Shown here: positions 55,441 through 64,000 of the stretch, in pieces
Numbering within the stretch: position 1 is the first letter of the stretch
Layout of the letters: every line of letters begins with the position of its first letter
Assembly (NCBI RefSeq): GCF_002551005.1
Contig: NZ_NVOY01000004.1
Coordinates: 247,907-311,906, forward strand
DNA from: Bacillus pseudomycoides
GTDB lineage: Bacteria; Bacillota; Bacilli; Bacillales; Bacillaceae_G
Direction: 5' to 3'
Length of the DNA: 64,000 bases
The notes under the pieces: model-generated
Databases searched by the model: none
What the model saw: only the letters and a program-made list of their open reading frames with translations
Told to the model about the DNA's origin: nothing
Position numbers and translations under genes: made by a program

Positions 55441-56109
55441 CTACAAAATCTCTTCTATTTTGTTAACTGCATCCTCTTGAATCGTTGGCAATACATGTGA
55501 ATAAGTATCTAATGTGATTTTGATGTTACTATGTCCTAATCGCTCAGAAATCATCTTCACCTTCACACCTTTTGCTAATAGCAGAGTTGCATGTATATGG
55601 AGTAAATCATGGAATCGAATCTTCGGAACAGCCGCTTTCTTAATCAAAGCGTTTAAACTTCGTCAAACATTAGCAGGATTAATTGGCGTTCCAGAAGGAG
55701 TACACACCACCAAGTCATTGTCTTGGTATTCCTCACCTTTACTCAGCTTCTCTTTTAATACGACTGCTCTATGCTTCTTTATCTTTGATACCGTTGATGC
55801 AGGTAGTAGTATCTTTCTTAAACTTGATTTTGTCTTTCCTCCAAGCAAAAACGTCTTCCCATCATGGCTTAATGTTTGGCTAATGGTCAAATGTCCTTTT
55901 TCTAGATCAACATCTTTCCACCGCAAGCCTAACAATTCACCCTGCCGCATTCCAGTCACAAGAGCCATATAAAAGACAGTAGAATATCTACTATCCTGTG
56001 CAGCTTTCAAAAACAACTGTACTTCCTGCTCATTCCAAACCGTTAATTCTTCCTTATCAACTTTAGGCAATTTAGTCTTAGCTGCAACATTTTTAGAAAT
56101 TAGCTCCAA
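55441..56109 (-). pseudogene. Tyrosine recombinase, N-terminally truncated with a nonsense codon
   Basis: Two in-frame parts (56109-55666 and 55662-55441) are separated by a TGA at 55663-55665. The first carries the catalytic Arg box (G-M-R-Q-G-E-L-L-G-L-R-W). The second carries H-D-L-L-H in place of the usual H-D-L-R-H, then G-H-S-N-I and L-D-T-Y-S-H-V. The N-terminal core-binding domain is missing. With the Arg replaced by Leu and the stop codon, it should be inactive. It points towards repeat 3, its probable attachment site. Confidence 0.88.
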
Positions 56110-56469
56110 ATCTATTAAGTTATGACACCTTTTTTATGGACATTTTAAAGGTTAACAACATTTTGAAGTTCACCTTTTTCCTTACTTACATTTTTTATGG
56201 AAACTATCAATCAAAACTCAACACATATGAGTGAGGCATGAGAGTAGCACAGGGGATGAGGGTCTATATATGGGGTGATCTAGTACTTACAAAATATACA
56301 GCATATTTTGTAAATCTTTTTATGGTAAAATTACCCACATTCGATATACAATTAAGTGCGAAGTAGGTTTTTGGAAGCTGGAAGAATTACCTTATTATTA
56401 AACTAACGAAGCAGGTTAGTTTTGTAAGGCATTCATTATCTATATTGGATTGGAGGAATTAAAACGTAT
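56110..56469. other. Region upstream of the phosphotransferase gene
   Basis: 360 bases without a supported gene. It holds a perfect palindrome at 56287-56313 and a hairpin AACTAAC / GTTAGTT at 56401-56421, which may regulate the next gene. Confidence 0.5.
56287..56313. promoter_or_regulatory. Perfect palindrome, possible operator
   Basis: Arms TTACAAAATAT and ATATTTTGTAA (11 bases each) are separated by five bases. It resembles a repressor operator and lies about 160 bases before the phosphotransferase gene. No regulator is assigned. Confidence 0.4.
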
Positions 56470-57408
56470 ATGGAACAAAAGATACTTGAATTACTTAACA
56501 AAATATATCCAGTGAATTTTATTAAAGTCGAATCAGTAACAAATGAAATGTATCGGTGCACTGCAGAACAAGGTAACTTCTTCGCTAGAATAACGAACTA
56601 TAAAACATATGATGAACAGTTAGAAGAGGTGAAATATACAAACTTTTTATATAATGAAGGATTTGGAGTCTCACCTGCCATATCTTCTTTAAACGGTAAT
56701 TTAGTAGAAAAGATAACACTTGATAAGGACGTTTTAACTGTTTTATATAATGCAGCTTCTGGTGTACACTTACCAAAAAGTCAATGGAATACCAATGTAT
56801 TAAAAGAATTAGGTCGGCAAATTGGTAGATTACATCGTTTATCAAAGAAATTTGAAAGTATAATGCCGACTAAATATATCAACGATTGGCATTATAATGA
56901 GGAATATGATTTTTATAAATATACCCCTAAAGAAGAAAGCACTATTAGAGAAATTGCACATAATGTTTTATCTACAATTAAAAATTTGCCAAAATCTCAT
57001 TCTACATATGGTTTACTACACGGGGATTTATGGTTAGAAAACATATTAGTAGATAGCGATTCGAAATTGACAATGGTTGATTTTCAAGATTGTGAAAAAC
57101 ATTATTATATATTTGATTTGGCTGTTCCGATATATAGTGCGTTGGAGTATACGTTTGTAGGGAATGGCAACATAGTTGACTATGGGCGTTCTATTACGAA
57201 AGCAATAATCGACGGATATCAAGAGGAAAATGATATATCTTCAGAGATGTTAGGGAAACTTTCCCTATTTATAAAATTAAAGGAAATATTTGAATATAAC
57301 TTAATGCATATGTACTGGAATAAAGAGAGATTAACTGAAGAACAAATACGAATAATGAACCACTTTAGAATAAGGATTGAACATAATTATTCTATTCTTA
57401 ATATTTAA
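56470..57408 (+). CDS. Aminoglycoside/choline-type phosphotransferase-like kinase
   Basis: The 312-residue protein has the APH-family catalytic motif L-L-H-G-D-L-W-L-E-N-I-L-V (Asp near residue 185) and the Mg2+-binding V-D-F-Q-D-C. Its N-terminal region also fits the kinase-like fold. Substrate cannot be deduced: aminoglycoside, spectinomycin-type or metabolic kinases share this signature. The start at 56470 is preceded by GGAGG at a longer-than-ideal 14 bases. Confidence 0.75.
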   Translation: MEQKILELLNKIYPVNFIKVESVTNEMYRCTAEQGNFFARITNYKTYDEQLEEVKYTNFLYNEGFGVSPAISSLNGNLVEKITLDKDVLTVLYNAASGVHLPKSQWNTNVLKELGRQIGRLHRLSKKFESIMPTKYINDWHYNEEYDFYKYTPKEESTIREIAHNVLSTIKNLPKSHSTYGLLHGDLWLENILVDSDSKLTMVDFQDCEKHYYIFDLAVPIYSALEYTFVGNGNIVDYGRSITKAIIDGYQEENDISSEMLGKLSLFIKLKEIFEYNLMHMYWNKERLTEEQIRIMNHFRIRIEHNYSILNI

Positions 57409-57976
57409 CCAACTTTTGTTGTTAAACTAAAACACGTCAATCATATTCATGGATCTAGCGTAAAATTTCCTGTGGCACTTGCTATACTTGTGCAATAAAC
57501 TTGCCTCAAGGTTTTCTATAGCTGTGATTGTACAAGCACATAATATTTATCTAACAAGGCTTGATAGTCGATCTTTTTCATTAACATAATCCCTTTTTAT
57601 GATAACGACAGTTAGAAACGGTCTGAATACTAAATGTTTAATGCAAAATAAAAGTAGTTCTTACGCTCTTTTGGTGACGATTTAAAAATTATACGTATTA
57701 AAGAAAAGATAGAGTCTTGTTTGAAGTCATTTTCACTCTGAAGTTTCATAAAAAATGAATGATTGTATTGGCAGTTAAAGATTCTATCGTTGTTTCACCA
57801 AATTAGCGTAAGAACCACTTTCTGCTTGCAAAAAACAGATCTCTGAAACAGTGAGATAATGACTACTTATGTTCCCATCATTGCTCAATTATATTTCAAT
57901 TTATATAACGTAGCTAAGTTCTTTCAGTAAGTATGTTTTGTATCATTAATATTCTGTCAATTATTTTAAGTAATAT
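57409..57976. other. Intergenic region with a MITE-like inverted repeat
   Basis: 568 bases without a supported gene. It contains the inverted-repeat element at 57651-57821; the rest is AT-rich and otherwise unremarkable. Confidence 0.5.
57651..57821. repeat. 171-base element with terminal inverted repeats
   Basis: About 27-base near-perfect inverted repeats (starting AAAGTAGTTCTTACGCT and ending AGCGTAAGAACCACTTT) bound a non-coding centre. The size and structure are like small mobile repeats of the B. cereus group (bcr type). I could not identify a specific family or target duplication. Confidence 0.6.
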
Positions 57977-58282
57977 TTATTTAGAGGTATGTTTTACTAA
58001 AGGATGCACTATACTCTCTTCATTAAGCAATCCTACAAATGCCTCTTCTTCCTCATCTACAAAACCTACAAATATAATTTCTTCAATATCCTCATGATTA
58101 AATACAAATGTATAATCAGGATTAATGTATCCTTCTGGATAAAAACAGCCAATATAGTCATACATAACAGGTTCTTTAACCATAAGTAGTTGTTTTCTTC
58201 CGTAAATTACAATCTTTTTTGTCCCTTCTTTTAACAGAACAATAGAACCATTTGGTAACAGCTTTTCTTTAGAAAATTGCAT
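57977..58282 (-). CDS. DUF4176-type type VII secretion-associated protein
   Basis: The 101-residue protein has L-L-P-N-G-S-I-V-L-L-K-E-G-T-K-K and Y-D-Y-I-G-C-F-Y-P-E-G-Y-I, which are hallmarks of the DUF4176 family found at T7SS loci. The ribosome-binding site AAGGACGGGG precedes the ATG. It lies downstream of the LXG cassette 2 genes on the same strand. Confidence 0.75.
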   Translation of the reverse strand: MQFSKEKLLPNGSIVLLKEGTKKIVIYGRKQLLMVKEPVMYDYIGCFYPEGYINPDYTFVFNHEDIEEIIFVGFVDEEEEAFVGLLNEESIVHPLVKHTSK

Positions 58283-58372
58283 AATTCCCCGTCCTTCCTC
58301 ATACGCCTTATATATTTTTAAATATTATTTTAATAGCGCAGAATCTCACTTGAACCATCCTATCGTTTTCGA

Positions 58373-59221
58373 TCAAGTATTTTTTATCCCTATTTTCACT
58401 CTATCTTTCATGGCATGCTTTGAAGCAACTGTCATAGTAACTCCTGTTGTTTCAAAAAATAATCTTTCTAAAAATACCATATCTTTTAAATTACACACTT
58501 CTAACTCATCTTGTTTTTGGAGTATGAACCAGTTATAACCTGGACCTATTAAAAATCTTATATTTTTTTTATTGTGTTTCCCATCTTTATTTAAAAAAAT
58601 AGTACATTCACCTAAACACTCGGAATTTTTTAAAGATGATGTAAATACTTCTACAAATTCCTTTGTCACTTCCTCTTTTTCTATTAAAAATTGTGCTAGA
58701 CTTCCAACCGAAAAGCTGGAAGACAACTCATTCAATTGGTCATATGTTGCTACTTGAATGCGCGCATTCATATTTATAAACGGCTCTTCTGCATCTTCTA
58801 ACCAGCTTCCAATAGTATTAATATACTCATTCAATCCTTCTGTTAGCGTAAAAACATATGTAGTTCTTGAAGCAAAATTTCTTTCTTCTTCAAGGATCAT
58901 AAATTCGGGTTTCTCTAATGAAATATAATAATATAAATCTACATCCTCTTCCTTACTTTGTATTTCAAGTTTAACAATCGCATCATTGAATTTACAAATC
59001 TCTAAAAAATACAATGCACTTGGTTCAATGATGAGCTTACCATCTATTTCTTCCAATACTCCATCTTCTAGAAGAGCTGTTTTCACTTCTTCCCACTCTT
59101 GATCTATTTGCTCTAAGGTATAGCCTTTGTATGGATTTTCAAATCCTTTAACTTCTTCCATCCCTATCATTCGAAATAGAAAAAAGACCTCTCTGCTATC
59201 TAAATGTAATTCCATATTCAT
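58373..59221 (-). CDS. EspG-like/DUF5081-type T7SS-associated protein
   Basis: The 282-residue protein begins M-N-M-E-L-H-L-D-S-R-E-V. It has a mixed alpha/beta character like EspG-type chaperones of type VII secretion. The DUF5081 label is from memory and tentative. The ATG at 59221 follows a GGGGGGAG. It is part of the LXG cassette 2 neighbourhood. Confidence 0.6.
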   Translation of the reverse strand: MNMELHLDSREVFFLFRMIGMEEVKGFENPYKGYTLEQIDQEWEEVKTALLEDGVLEEIDGKLIIEPSALYFLEICKFNDAIVKLEIQSKEEDVDLYYYISLEKPEFMILEEERNFASRTTYVFTLTEGLNEYINTIGSWLEDAEEPFINMNARIQVATYDQLNELSSSFSVGSLAQFLIEKEEVTKEFVEVFTSSLKNSECLGECTIFLNKDGKHNKKNIRFLIGPGYNWFILQKQDELEVCNLKDMVFLERLFFETTGVTMTVASKHAMKDRVKIGIKNT

Positions 59222-59307
59222 GAGATTAGCTCCCCCCTTATTTTCTCTAACCTTTAATCGACTATAAGAGAAATGCAATTATATACTCAAGGTTCAACAA
59301 ACCCTCC

Positions 59308-59976
59308 TTAAAAAGCTCTATGTGTCTTCCCTCCACTTTCTATATGCTTCCGTAAATAATAATATCTATGAAGTTCCATAATGAAATGAAACAAAATAAG
59401 CGAAAGCATTGAGTATACACACATTAATACAATTGCCACCATCCGTTGTGTTGCAAAACCAAGACTGATATTAGCAATAAGTTGCCCTAATCCCACAAAA
59501 GCAGTTACTCCTAAACCACCCATTCCTTTCGATGATTTTGATTTCTTTCTTGGTTCCTGAAGTTTTTTAATATGATTTTTATAATAATGATACAAAGCAA
59601 AACTATACAAACCAAATGAAAAAATAAAATAAATTGGCGTTTGTAATTCTAACATTTCATATGCAAATTTTTGAGCTATAACCAATAATCCTACTGAACA
59701 TACGATACCAAATACTCCTCGAAATAGGGTGTATTGTAATTGCCGTTTCCGAGGGTTGATAATAATCCATATCGCCCATAGGTTCAAAAAGATAATCGGA
59801 GGAGCCACTATATATACATATAATAATTGGAAAGGATTCGCAAAAGCAGGCAAAAGAATAAATACGTCTGCTATTCCAATAACAAGAGTAATGATAGTCG
59901 ATCTTATATCCTCTACAGCATAAACAGCCATATAATATTCAAAAGCTTTCTTATTAAAATCTATAATTTTTTTCAT
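59308..59976 (-). CDS. Membrane protein, candidate immunity to LXG toxin 2
   Basis: The 222-residue protein has about six hydrophobic segments and no recognised domain. It starts one base after the toxin stop codon, with no ribosome-binding site spacer, so translation is coupled. A membrane protein directly after a toxin with a hydrophobic tail is a likely immunity protein; this is inferred. Confidence 0.65.
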   Translation of the reverse strand: MKKIIDFNKKAFEYYMAVYAVEDIRSTIITLVIGIADVFILLPAFANPFQLLYVYIVAPPIIFLNLWAIWIIINPRKRQLQYTLFRGVFGIVCSVGLLVIAQKFAYEMLELQTPIYFIFSFGLYSFALYHYYKNHIKKLQEPRKKSKSSKGMGGLGVTAFVGLGQLIANISLGFATQRMVAIVLMCVYSMLSLILFHFIMELHRYYYLRKHIESGGKTHRAF

Positions 59977-59977
59977 G

Positions 59978-61351
59978 TTAATTAAACCACCCCGCTGCTG
60001 TTGACCAAGCTTTTTTCGCACCCGTTTTCACCATATCCTTAATACTGTCATCTTCACCATCACCATCTAAATCTACATCCCATTTCACACCTTCTGTCAA
60101 ATATGTTAACCCTACTGATATACCAAACCCCGCTGCTGCAACTACCAGAGCTGGTGCTGATGCTGGAAGGGTTGCAATAGTCAGAACCGCTGCTCCCACA
60201 GTTGTTGCTCCCCCTACAACAACATTACCAATAATATCTCCTGCGATTTTATCACTTGAAGCATCACTTTTGATATTCTCACTTGTATCCGTATATGAGT
60301 CTATAGCTACACTAGCCCACCCAAGTTTATCTTTTAAAGCCATTGTAGCTGCGCTTCCTTTTTTTATCGTAGCTTCTATTTCTTTTATCTTAGGAGAAGC
60401 AGTTCCATTTTCTATTTTTTTTTCGATATCATTTAAATAATAAATCTTATACTCTCTATGACGTCCATTAATTTTTTTATTGTCTTTAACAGAATCGTAA
60501 CTCTCTCTTATAAGGATTCGTTTGTTTTTTCTGTCAAAGTCGGATTTTACCTCATAACCATTCTTTACTTTATAAGCTACATTCCCTACTGCAGCTGCAC
60601 CTGTAAGTGTTCCGAAGGTATTCCCCGGTCCATCCAATGGCACCATCCAATCAAAGCCAGTCATACCTAGAGGTGGATTTTTTTTGTCTACTTCACCAGA
60701 TTCAGAATTTTTATTTAAACTTTCAACTTCACGAGCTTTATCTTCTGCAATTTTTTGAATAGGTGTCATCCACTCCATATTTAATTCTTGCACACTAAAT
60801 GTTCCACTCACGGAACTGAAGCCTTTCCCACTTTGCACTTCCGCAAGACCTTGCGCGATACTCGCAGCAAGTTGGAGTGCAGTATCATAATTACTACTAG
60901 AAGTATAATTGAATGCACGTAGATGTTCCAACTTTTCTTGCAGCTTTCGTTTCATCGCATCAAACATATCTACCATAACTTGCATGCCTGGAAGAGTGCT
61001 ACTAATTACTTCTATACCTGCTTTTGTTCGGTCAATCCCTCGAATTTGTTCTATTATTTCCTGTTCGATGACATCTGTTGAAGCGACTTGTGATTGAAAA
61101 TCACTTGGAAAGACATCGTTTTGACGGATTAATTCTTCACATAAGTAAATGATTCCTTGCGCTAAAGGGCGGAAAGTTTGTGCAAAGTAGGCTTTTGCAC
61201 TGTCATAAGTTTGTCCTTGTAGAACTGCATCAAATACAAAAGCGTCAATTGAATTGATAGCTTGTTCCATACCCTGAATTGTTGCAGTGCACATAGCATT
61301 CATACTTTGTGATTGGGATCGCACTTCCCCTAGAAACATATTTAAACTCAT
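59978..61351 (-). CDS. LXG-domain type VII secreted toxin with hydrophobic (glycine-zipper) tail
   Basis: The 457-residue protein shares the LXG domain (about 1-210) with the toxin at 43651-45198. It differs in the C-terminus, which has a hydrophobic, Gly/Ala-rich segment (about 365-415, G-D-I-I-G-N-V-V-V-G-G-A-T-T-V-G-A) and an acidic D-L-D-G-D-G-E-D-D tail. Such tails fit membrane-depolarising or pore-forming toxins. The ATG overlaps the upstream chaperone gene by four bases. A membrane protein gene follows at once. Confidence 0.85.
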   Translation of the reverse strand: MSLNMFLGEVRSQSQSMNAMCTATIQGMEQAINSIDAFVFDAVLQGQTYDSAKAYFAQTFRPLAQGIIYLCEELIRQNDVFPSDFQSQVASTDVIEQEIIEQIRGIDRTKAGIEVISSTLPGMQVMVDMFDAMKRKLQEKLEHLRAFNYTSSSNYDTALQLAASIAQGLAEVQSGKGFSSVSGTFSVQELNMEWMTPIQKIAEDKAREVESLNKNSESGEVDKKNPPLGMTGFDWMVPLDGPGNTFGTLTGAAAVGNVAYKVKNGYEVKSDFDRKNKRILIRESYDSVKDNKKINGRHREYKIYYLNDIEKKIENGTASPKIKEIEATIKKGSAATMALKDKLGWASVAIDSYTDTSENIKSDASSDKIAGDIIGNVVVGGATTVGAAVLTIATLPASAPALVVAAAGFGISVGLTYLTEGVKWDVDLDGDGEDDSIKDMVKTGAKKAWSTAAGWFN

Positions 61352-61710
61352 GACTTCACCTCCGATGCTAACTTTTGGCGTTGGTGGTGAAGATCATTTT
61401 CTAAATTGCTTAAGTTTTGTTTTTCCTTTAGTAACGTTTCTTTTTGGTCTTCCAATTCGGTGGTAAGCTTTCGCTCAATTTGCTGTGCATCTTGACGGAG
61501 ATTATGAAAGAATTGTCCTAGTTCTCTATCGTTATGCCAAGTTTCTAATATACGGTCAAATAGACGATAGCTTTGACCTTTCCATTCATAAAAATCTGCT
61601 TCCGCTTGTTCTTGCCTTTGAATCGCACATTGATTTTGATATTGGTCTTCAGTTACAATTCTTAATTTATTATTTAGTTGATTCATTTGTTTTTGAATAT
61701 CTTGACTCAT
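61348..61710 (-). CDS. LXG-associated helical chaperone, DUF5082-like, copy 2
   Basis: The 120-residue protein is a close paralogue of the one at 45195-45557, with scattered substitutions. It overlaps the LXG toxin gene (ATGA). Confidence 0.75.
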   Translation of the reverse strand: MSQDIQKQMNQLNNKLRIVTEDQYQNQCAIQRQEQAEADFYEWKGQSYRLFDRILETWHNDRELGQFFHNLRQDAQQIERKLTTELEDQKETLLKEKQNLSNLENDLHHQRQKLASEVKS

Positions 61711-61751
61711 TTTTTCACTCCTACTCTTCTATGTTCGTATAGATTACTAGA

Positions 61752-62027
61752 TTACTTGAAAATTTTTTGAAGTTCGTTATCCATACGCTCAAATTCTTGG
61801 GCTACAGAATGAATGTTGTTAACAGTTTGTTGAAAGGCGCTATAAAATTGTGTAGTTACATCTAAAGCTTGTTGATTTACTTCTTTTGCTTTGGAGTTGA
61901 CAGATAACGTTGTACGTGACGATTTTGTTATGGATCTATTTGTAGCACTTTGAATCGTATCAGCAGCGGTTCCCATTTGCGCCCTGATTTGCCCTGCCGT
62001 TTGAAAATTACTTTGAAATTGTCCCAT
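61752..62027 (-). CDS. LXG-associated small helical protein, DUF5344-like, copy 2
   Basis: The 91-residue protein is a close paralogue of the one at 45599-45874. The ATG at 62027 gives the same start as copy 1 (M-G-Q-F-Q-S-N-F), with GGAGAGG upstream. It is first in the cassette. Confidence 0.75.
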   Translation of the reverse strand: MGQFQSNFQTAGQIRAQMGTAADTIQSATNRSITKSSRTTLSVNSKAKEVNQQALDVTTQFYSAFQQTVNNIHSVAQEFERMDNELQKIFK

Positions 62028-62294
62028 CGCTTGAATCCTCTCCATCTTTTAAGTAAATTCTTACAACTCATACTTGGTGAATTCCTTCTCTAAGCAATTC
62101 AAAATATATTTGAACCTAGGATTCACCCTTACGCTAACAGTTGTTTTTTTGTTGTACCACTTCTATGTATTCAGCTCAATTATATGAATCTTAATAATTT
62201 TTTGTATATTTTCCCTATAATGTATTTTACGTTTCTCTCAGTCTCTTTCGCCTGTTTTGAACGTTCAGCCATCTCTTCTTTACGTATCAATTAA

Positions 62295-62756
62295 TGTGTA
62301 AATTATACCATATCAGAATGATACTGATTATATGTAGTTTTACATCATATATATTGATTCATAGTAATGAAACATAGAAAACTCTCTTACAAAAAGAATT
62401 TGCATGCTCTTTTTATGTTGTGTACATATATTAATTATCTTCGAATGCGGATAACATATATAGTTACTCTCTTATTTCCAAATTTTTCTACACGCTATGT
62501 GAACTATCTTATCCTTAGTGTTTGAAAATCTATTAAATTATATAGAATTTAAACGGCTCTTTAAACTTACAAAAATGCTAAAAACCGGTCAAGAAATTTC
62601 ATTTTTCTACGTTACAGGATTTGCATAAAAAATATAGAATACCCTATAAACCCTTGATACACCTATCTTTTCACTCGATATTCCCGAAACGTAAAACATA
62701 CTTTTCTTATCTTTATCAGGGTAGAGGTCGCTGGTTCGAGTCCAGTGTCAGGATCA
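62295..62756. repeat. Duplicated leader region of LXG cassette 2
   Basis: Several hundred bases match the leader of cassette 1 (45960-46413), including a GGTCAAGAAATTTC stretch and the tRNA-end repeat. It contains the probable operon promoter. Confidence 0.75.
62711..62756 (+). repeat. Degenerate tRNA-Val 3'-end repeat 4 (right island boundary)
   Basis: 46 bases resemble the tRNA end with two small insertions and several changes. The subsequent hairpin (about 62770-62806) matches the one after repeat 3. It marks the right end of the island. Confidence 0.75.
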
Positions 62757-62877
62757 TCGTTATAGAAACCGTGTCAAATCAACATTTGATGCGGTTTTTA
62801 TTTGTGGCTTTTGAATAAAGTTTGATTAAAACTCATGTAGAAATGTTATTTTTATGTACGTGAGGTATTTTATCTTT

Positions 62878-63318
62878 TTAATCGTGTACTTGCATACTAA
62901 AAAAATAGATGCCCCTATTCGTTTTAAACATATATTCTTCATAACAACATGCATAATAACCTTCTGTTTCTAATTTAACCCAATAAACTTCTTCCATTTC
63001 TTGTTCAAACTCATTCAATAACTGTTCTATTATATATTCTTTCGGTGTCAATCCATTTAAGTCATATCCGTGTGGTATTGTTCCAAACCAAGACGTTTCA
63101 CCGTCAAAATATTGGCAAACAAGGAAATCTTTCTTCCATTCTTTCAACTGTATGAGTTCTATCGTGTCATTACTAGTAACATATGTAGCCTTTTTTGCAA
63201 GTTCATATATATCGTCCTGTTTGTTTTCCGATAAAAGAATAAGCTCATAATAATTGCTTACTTGCTGCCCCTCATTAACCCTAGCAAAATCACTTAAAAT
63301 TTTATTTATTATTTCCAT
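62878..63318 (-). CDS. Hypothetical protein (146 aa), possible immunity protein
   Basis: No family is recognised with certainty. The protein is acidic, with W-F-G-T-I-P-H-G-Y and Y-Y-A-C-C-Y-E-E-Y-M-F. It lies beyond the last tRNA-end repeat. A role near toxin loci is possible but not supported by motif. Confidence 0.55.
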   Translation of the reverse strand: MEIINKILSDFARVNEGQQVSNYYELILLSENKQDDIYELAKKATYVTSNDTIELIQLKEWKKDFLVCQYFDGETSWFGTIPHGYDLNGLTPKEYIIEQLLNEFEQEMEEVYWVKLETEGYYACCYEEYMFKTNRGIYFFSMQVHD

Positions 63319-63487
63319 TTTTAAATCTCCTTGAATTTAAAGATTCCTCAGCTAAATGTTAACATATATTCCTTTGATAGCTAGTTAGATTTGCTCAATT
63401 GATGCCTTTCCGACGCTAAATTACGAGGAAGATATATACATTTATTGTTATAATTAAATACGAAACATATTTTAAGGAGTGGTTAAT

Positions 63488-63955
63488 TTGAAAAAAACAT
63501 TTATTGTCGGGGCACTATGTTTATCGTTAGCTTCTTTAACGGCATGCGGGAATACTAGCGAAAAATCCTCCACTGAACCAAAACAAGAAGCGAAAAAAAA
63601 AAAGAAAGAAACAAAAGTAACAGTCGATTCTCTTATTACTGAATTTAAAAACGCTGGCTTACAAGCGGAGAATCCTACCGATCTACCTCAAAAAGAATTC
63701 GGTAATATGCGTAAAGAAGGTAAACGTATATTGGTACCATCCCTTGGTGAAGATAACGGCGGAAGACTATTTGAGTTTAGTAAAAAAGAGGACTTAGAAA
63801 AGGCTAAACTATATTACGATGAGTTAGGAAAATCCGGTCCAATGCTCTTTTCACATACATACGCAAAAGGTAACTTATTATTACAAATGAATGGTGAAAT
63901 GAAGGACGAAGAGTTCGCAAAATATAAGGATGTAATGGATAAACTAGTGAAATAA
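63488..63955 (+). CDS. Small lipoprotein with a charged linker
   Basis: The 155-residue protein has a lipoprotein signal with lipobox L-T-A-C, a Lys/Glu-rich linker and a compact C-terminal domain. TTG at 63488 follows AAGGAG by about eight bases; GTG at 63479 overlaps the ribosome-binding site. The family is not recognised. Confidence 0.65.
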   Translation: MKKTFIVGALCLSLASLTACGNTSEKSSTEPKQEAKKKKKETKVTVDSLITEFKNAGLQAENPTDLPQKEFGNMRKEGKRILVPSLGEDNGGRLFEFSKKEDLEKAKLYYDELGKSGPMLFSHTYAKGNLLLQMNGEMKDEEFAKYKDVMDKLVK

Positions 63956-64000
63956 CGCAAAAAAGAATCCGCCTTCATTGAAATGCACCTCAATTGTTAG

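Larger units (their letters stand above)
36268..62756. mobile_element. Layered genomic island at tRNA-Val
   Basis: The island spans from the 3' half of the tRNA to the last degenerate tRNA-end repeat at 62711-62756. It holds four segments delimited by repeats at 46371, 49191 and 55311. It contains decayed tyrosine recombinases, IS3 elements, LXG toxin cassettes and defence-like genes, and its base composition is more AT-rich and less uniform than that of the left part. Whether each segment was a separate integration is inferred. Confidence 0.75.

Noticed and set aside
57651-57821. Inverted repeats as a Rho-independent terminator
   Set aside because: The arms are separated by more than 110 bases, too far for a normal terminator hairpin.
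61485-61742. Plus-strand frame inside the LXG-associated genes
   Set aside because: It is antisense to two paralogous coupled genes and appears in both cassettes only as a shadow of them.

Overview
The window is a chromosomal segment of a Bacillus cereus group bacterium. The basis is recognition of low-GC Bacillus gene families and of a gene order typical of that group: a PHA-granule gene end, an alpha/beta SASP, lutABC, potABCD, immune inhibitor A, sinI/sinR, calY, tasA and sipW. All identifications come from reading the sequence. No database search was run.

Positions 1-36,000 are mostly conserved backbone. They hold a phasin C-terminus and a MaoC-type hydratase, a spore DNA-binding protein, a yybP-ykoY (Mn2+) riboswitch ahead of a TerC-family exporter, a formate/nitrite channel, a prepilin peptidase, the lactate-utilisation operon lutABC with its GntR regulator, a two-component system with a beta-propeller lipoprotein, a secreted CAP-domain protein, a pseudouridine synthase, an MMPL exporter, a PAP2 phosphatase, the spermidine/putrescine ABC transporter and an aldehyde dehydrogenase. 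The biofilm-matrix locus follows (sipW, tasA, a DUF4047-like gene, an LPXTG protein gene and calY), together with the regulators sinI and sinR and the metalloprotease inhA. Here the inhA-sinI-sinR unit is tandemly duplicated. Both inhA copies are intact, but the second sinI has two stop codons and the second sinR is reduced to its last codons. GTTCTTT/AAAGAAC sites resembling SinR operators precede sipW, calY and the DUF4047-like gene.

Positions 36,238-62,756 form a layered genomic island at a tRNA-Val(GAC) gene. The 3' 43 bases of the tRNA recur at 46,371 and 55,311. Degenerate copies lie at 49,191 and 62,711. These repeats divide the island into four segments, with decayed tyrosine recombinases at 55,091 and 55,441. 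The first segment has a PD-(D/E)XK nuclease-like gene with a partner, a P-loop ATPase, a Tn554-type recombinase remnant, two broken IS3 elements and a type VII (LXG) nuclease toxin with an SMI1/KNR4 immunity gene. The second has a caspase-like protease gene behind a gene for a protein ending in three 21-residue FGP repeats. The third has a HEPN protein, a three-helix membrane protein coupled to a 55-residue peptide, a frameshifted TIR plus caspase-like pair (Thoeris-like), phage-like fragments and a HEPN gene interrupted by an in-frame TGA. The fourth has a kinase-like phosphotransferase and a second LXG cassette, with a hydrophobic toxin tail and a membrane immunity candidate.

The island is therefore a defence and competition hotspot with many decaying genes. 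The most unusual parts are the caspase/FGP-repeat pair, the membrane protein/55-residue peptide pair with a related short motif, the damaged TIR-caspase system and the serial tRNA-end repeats.
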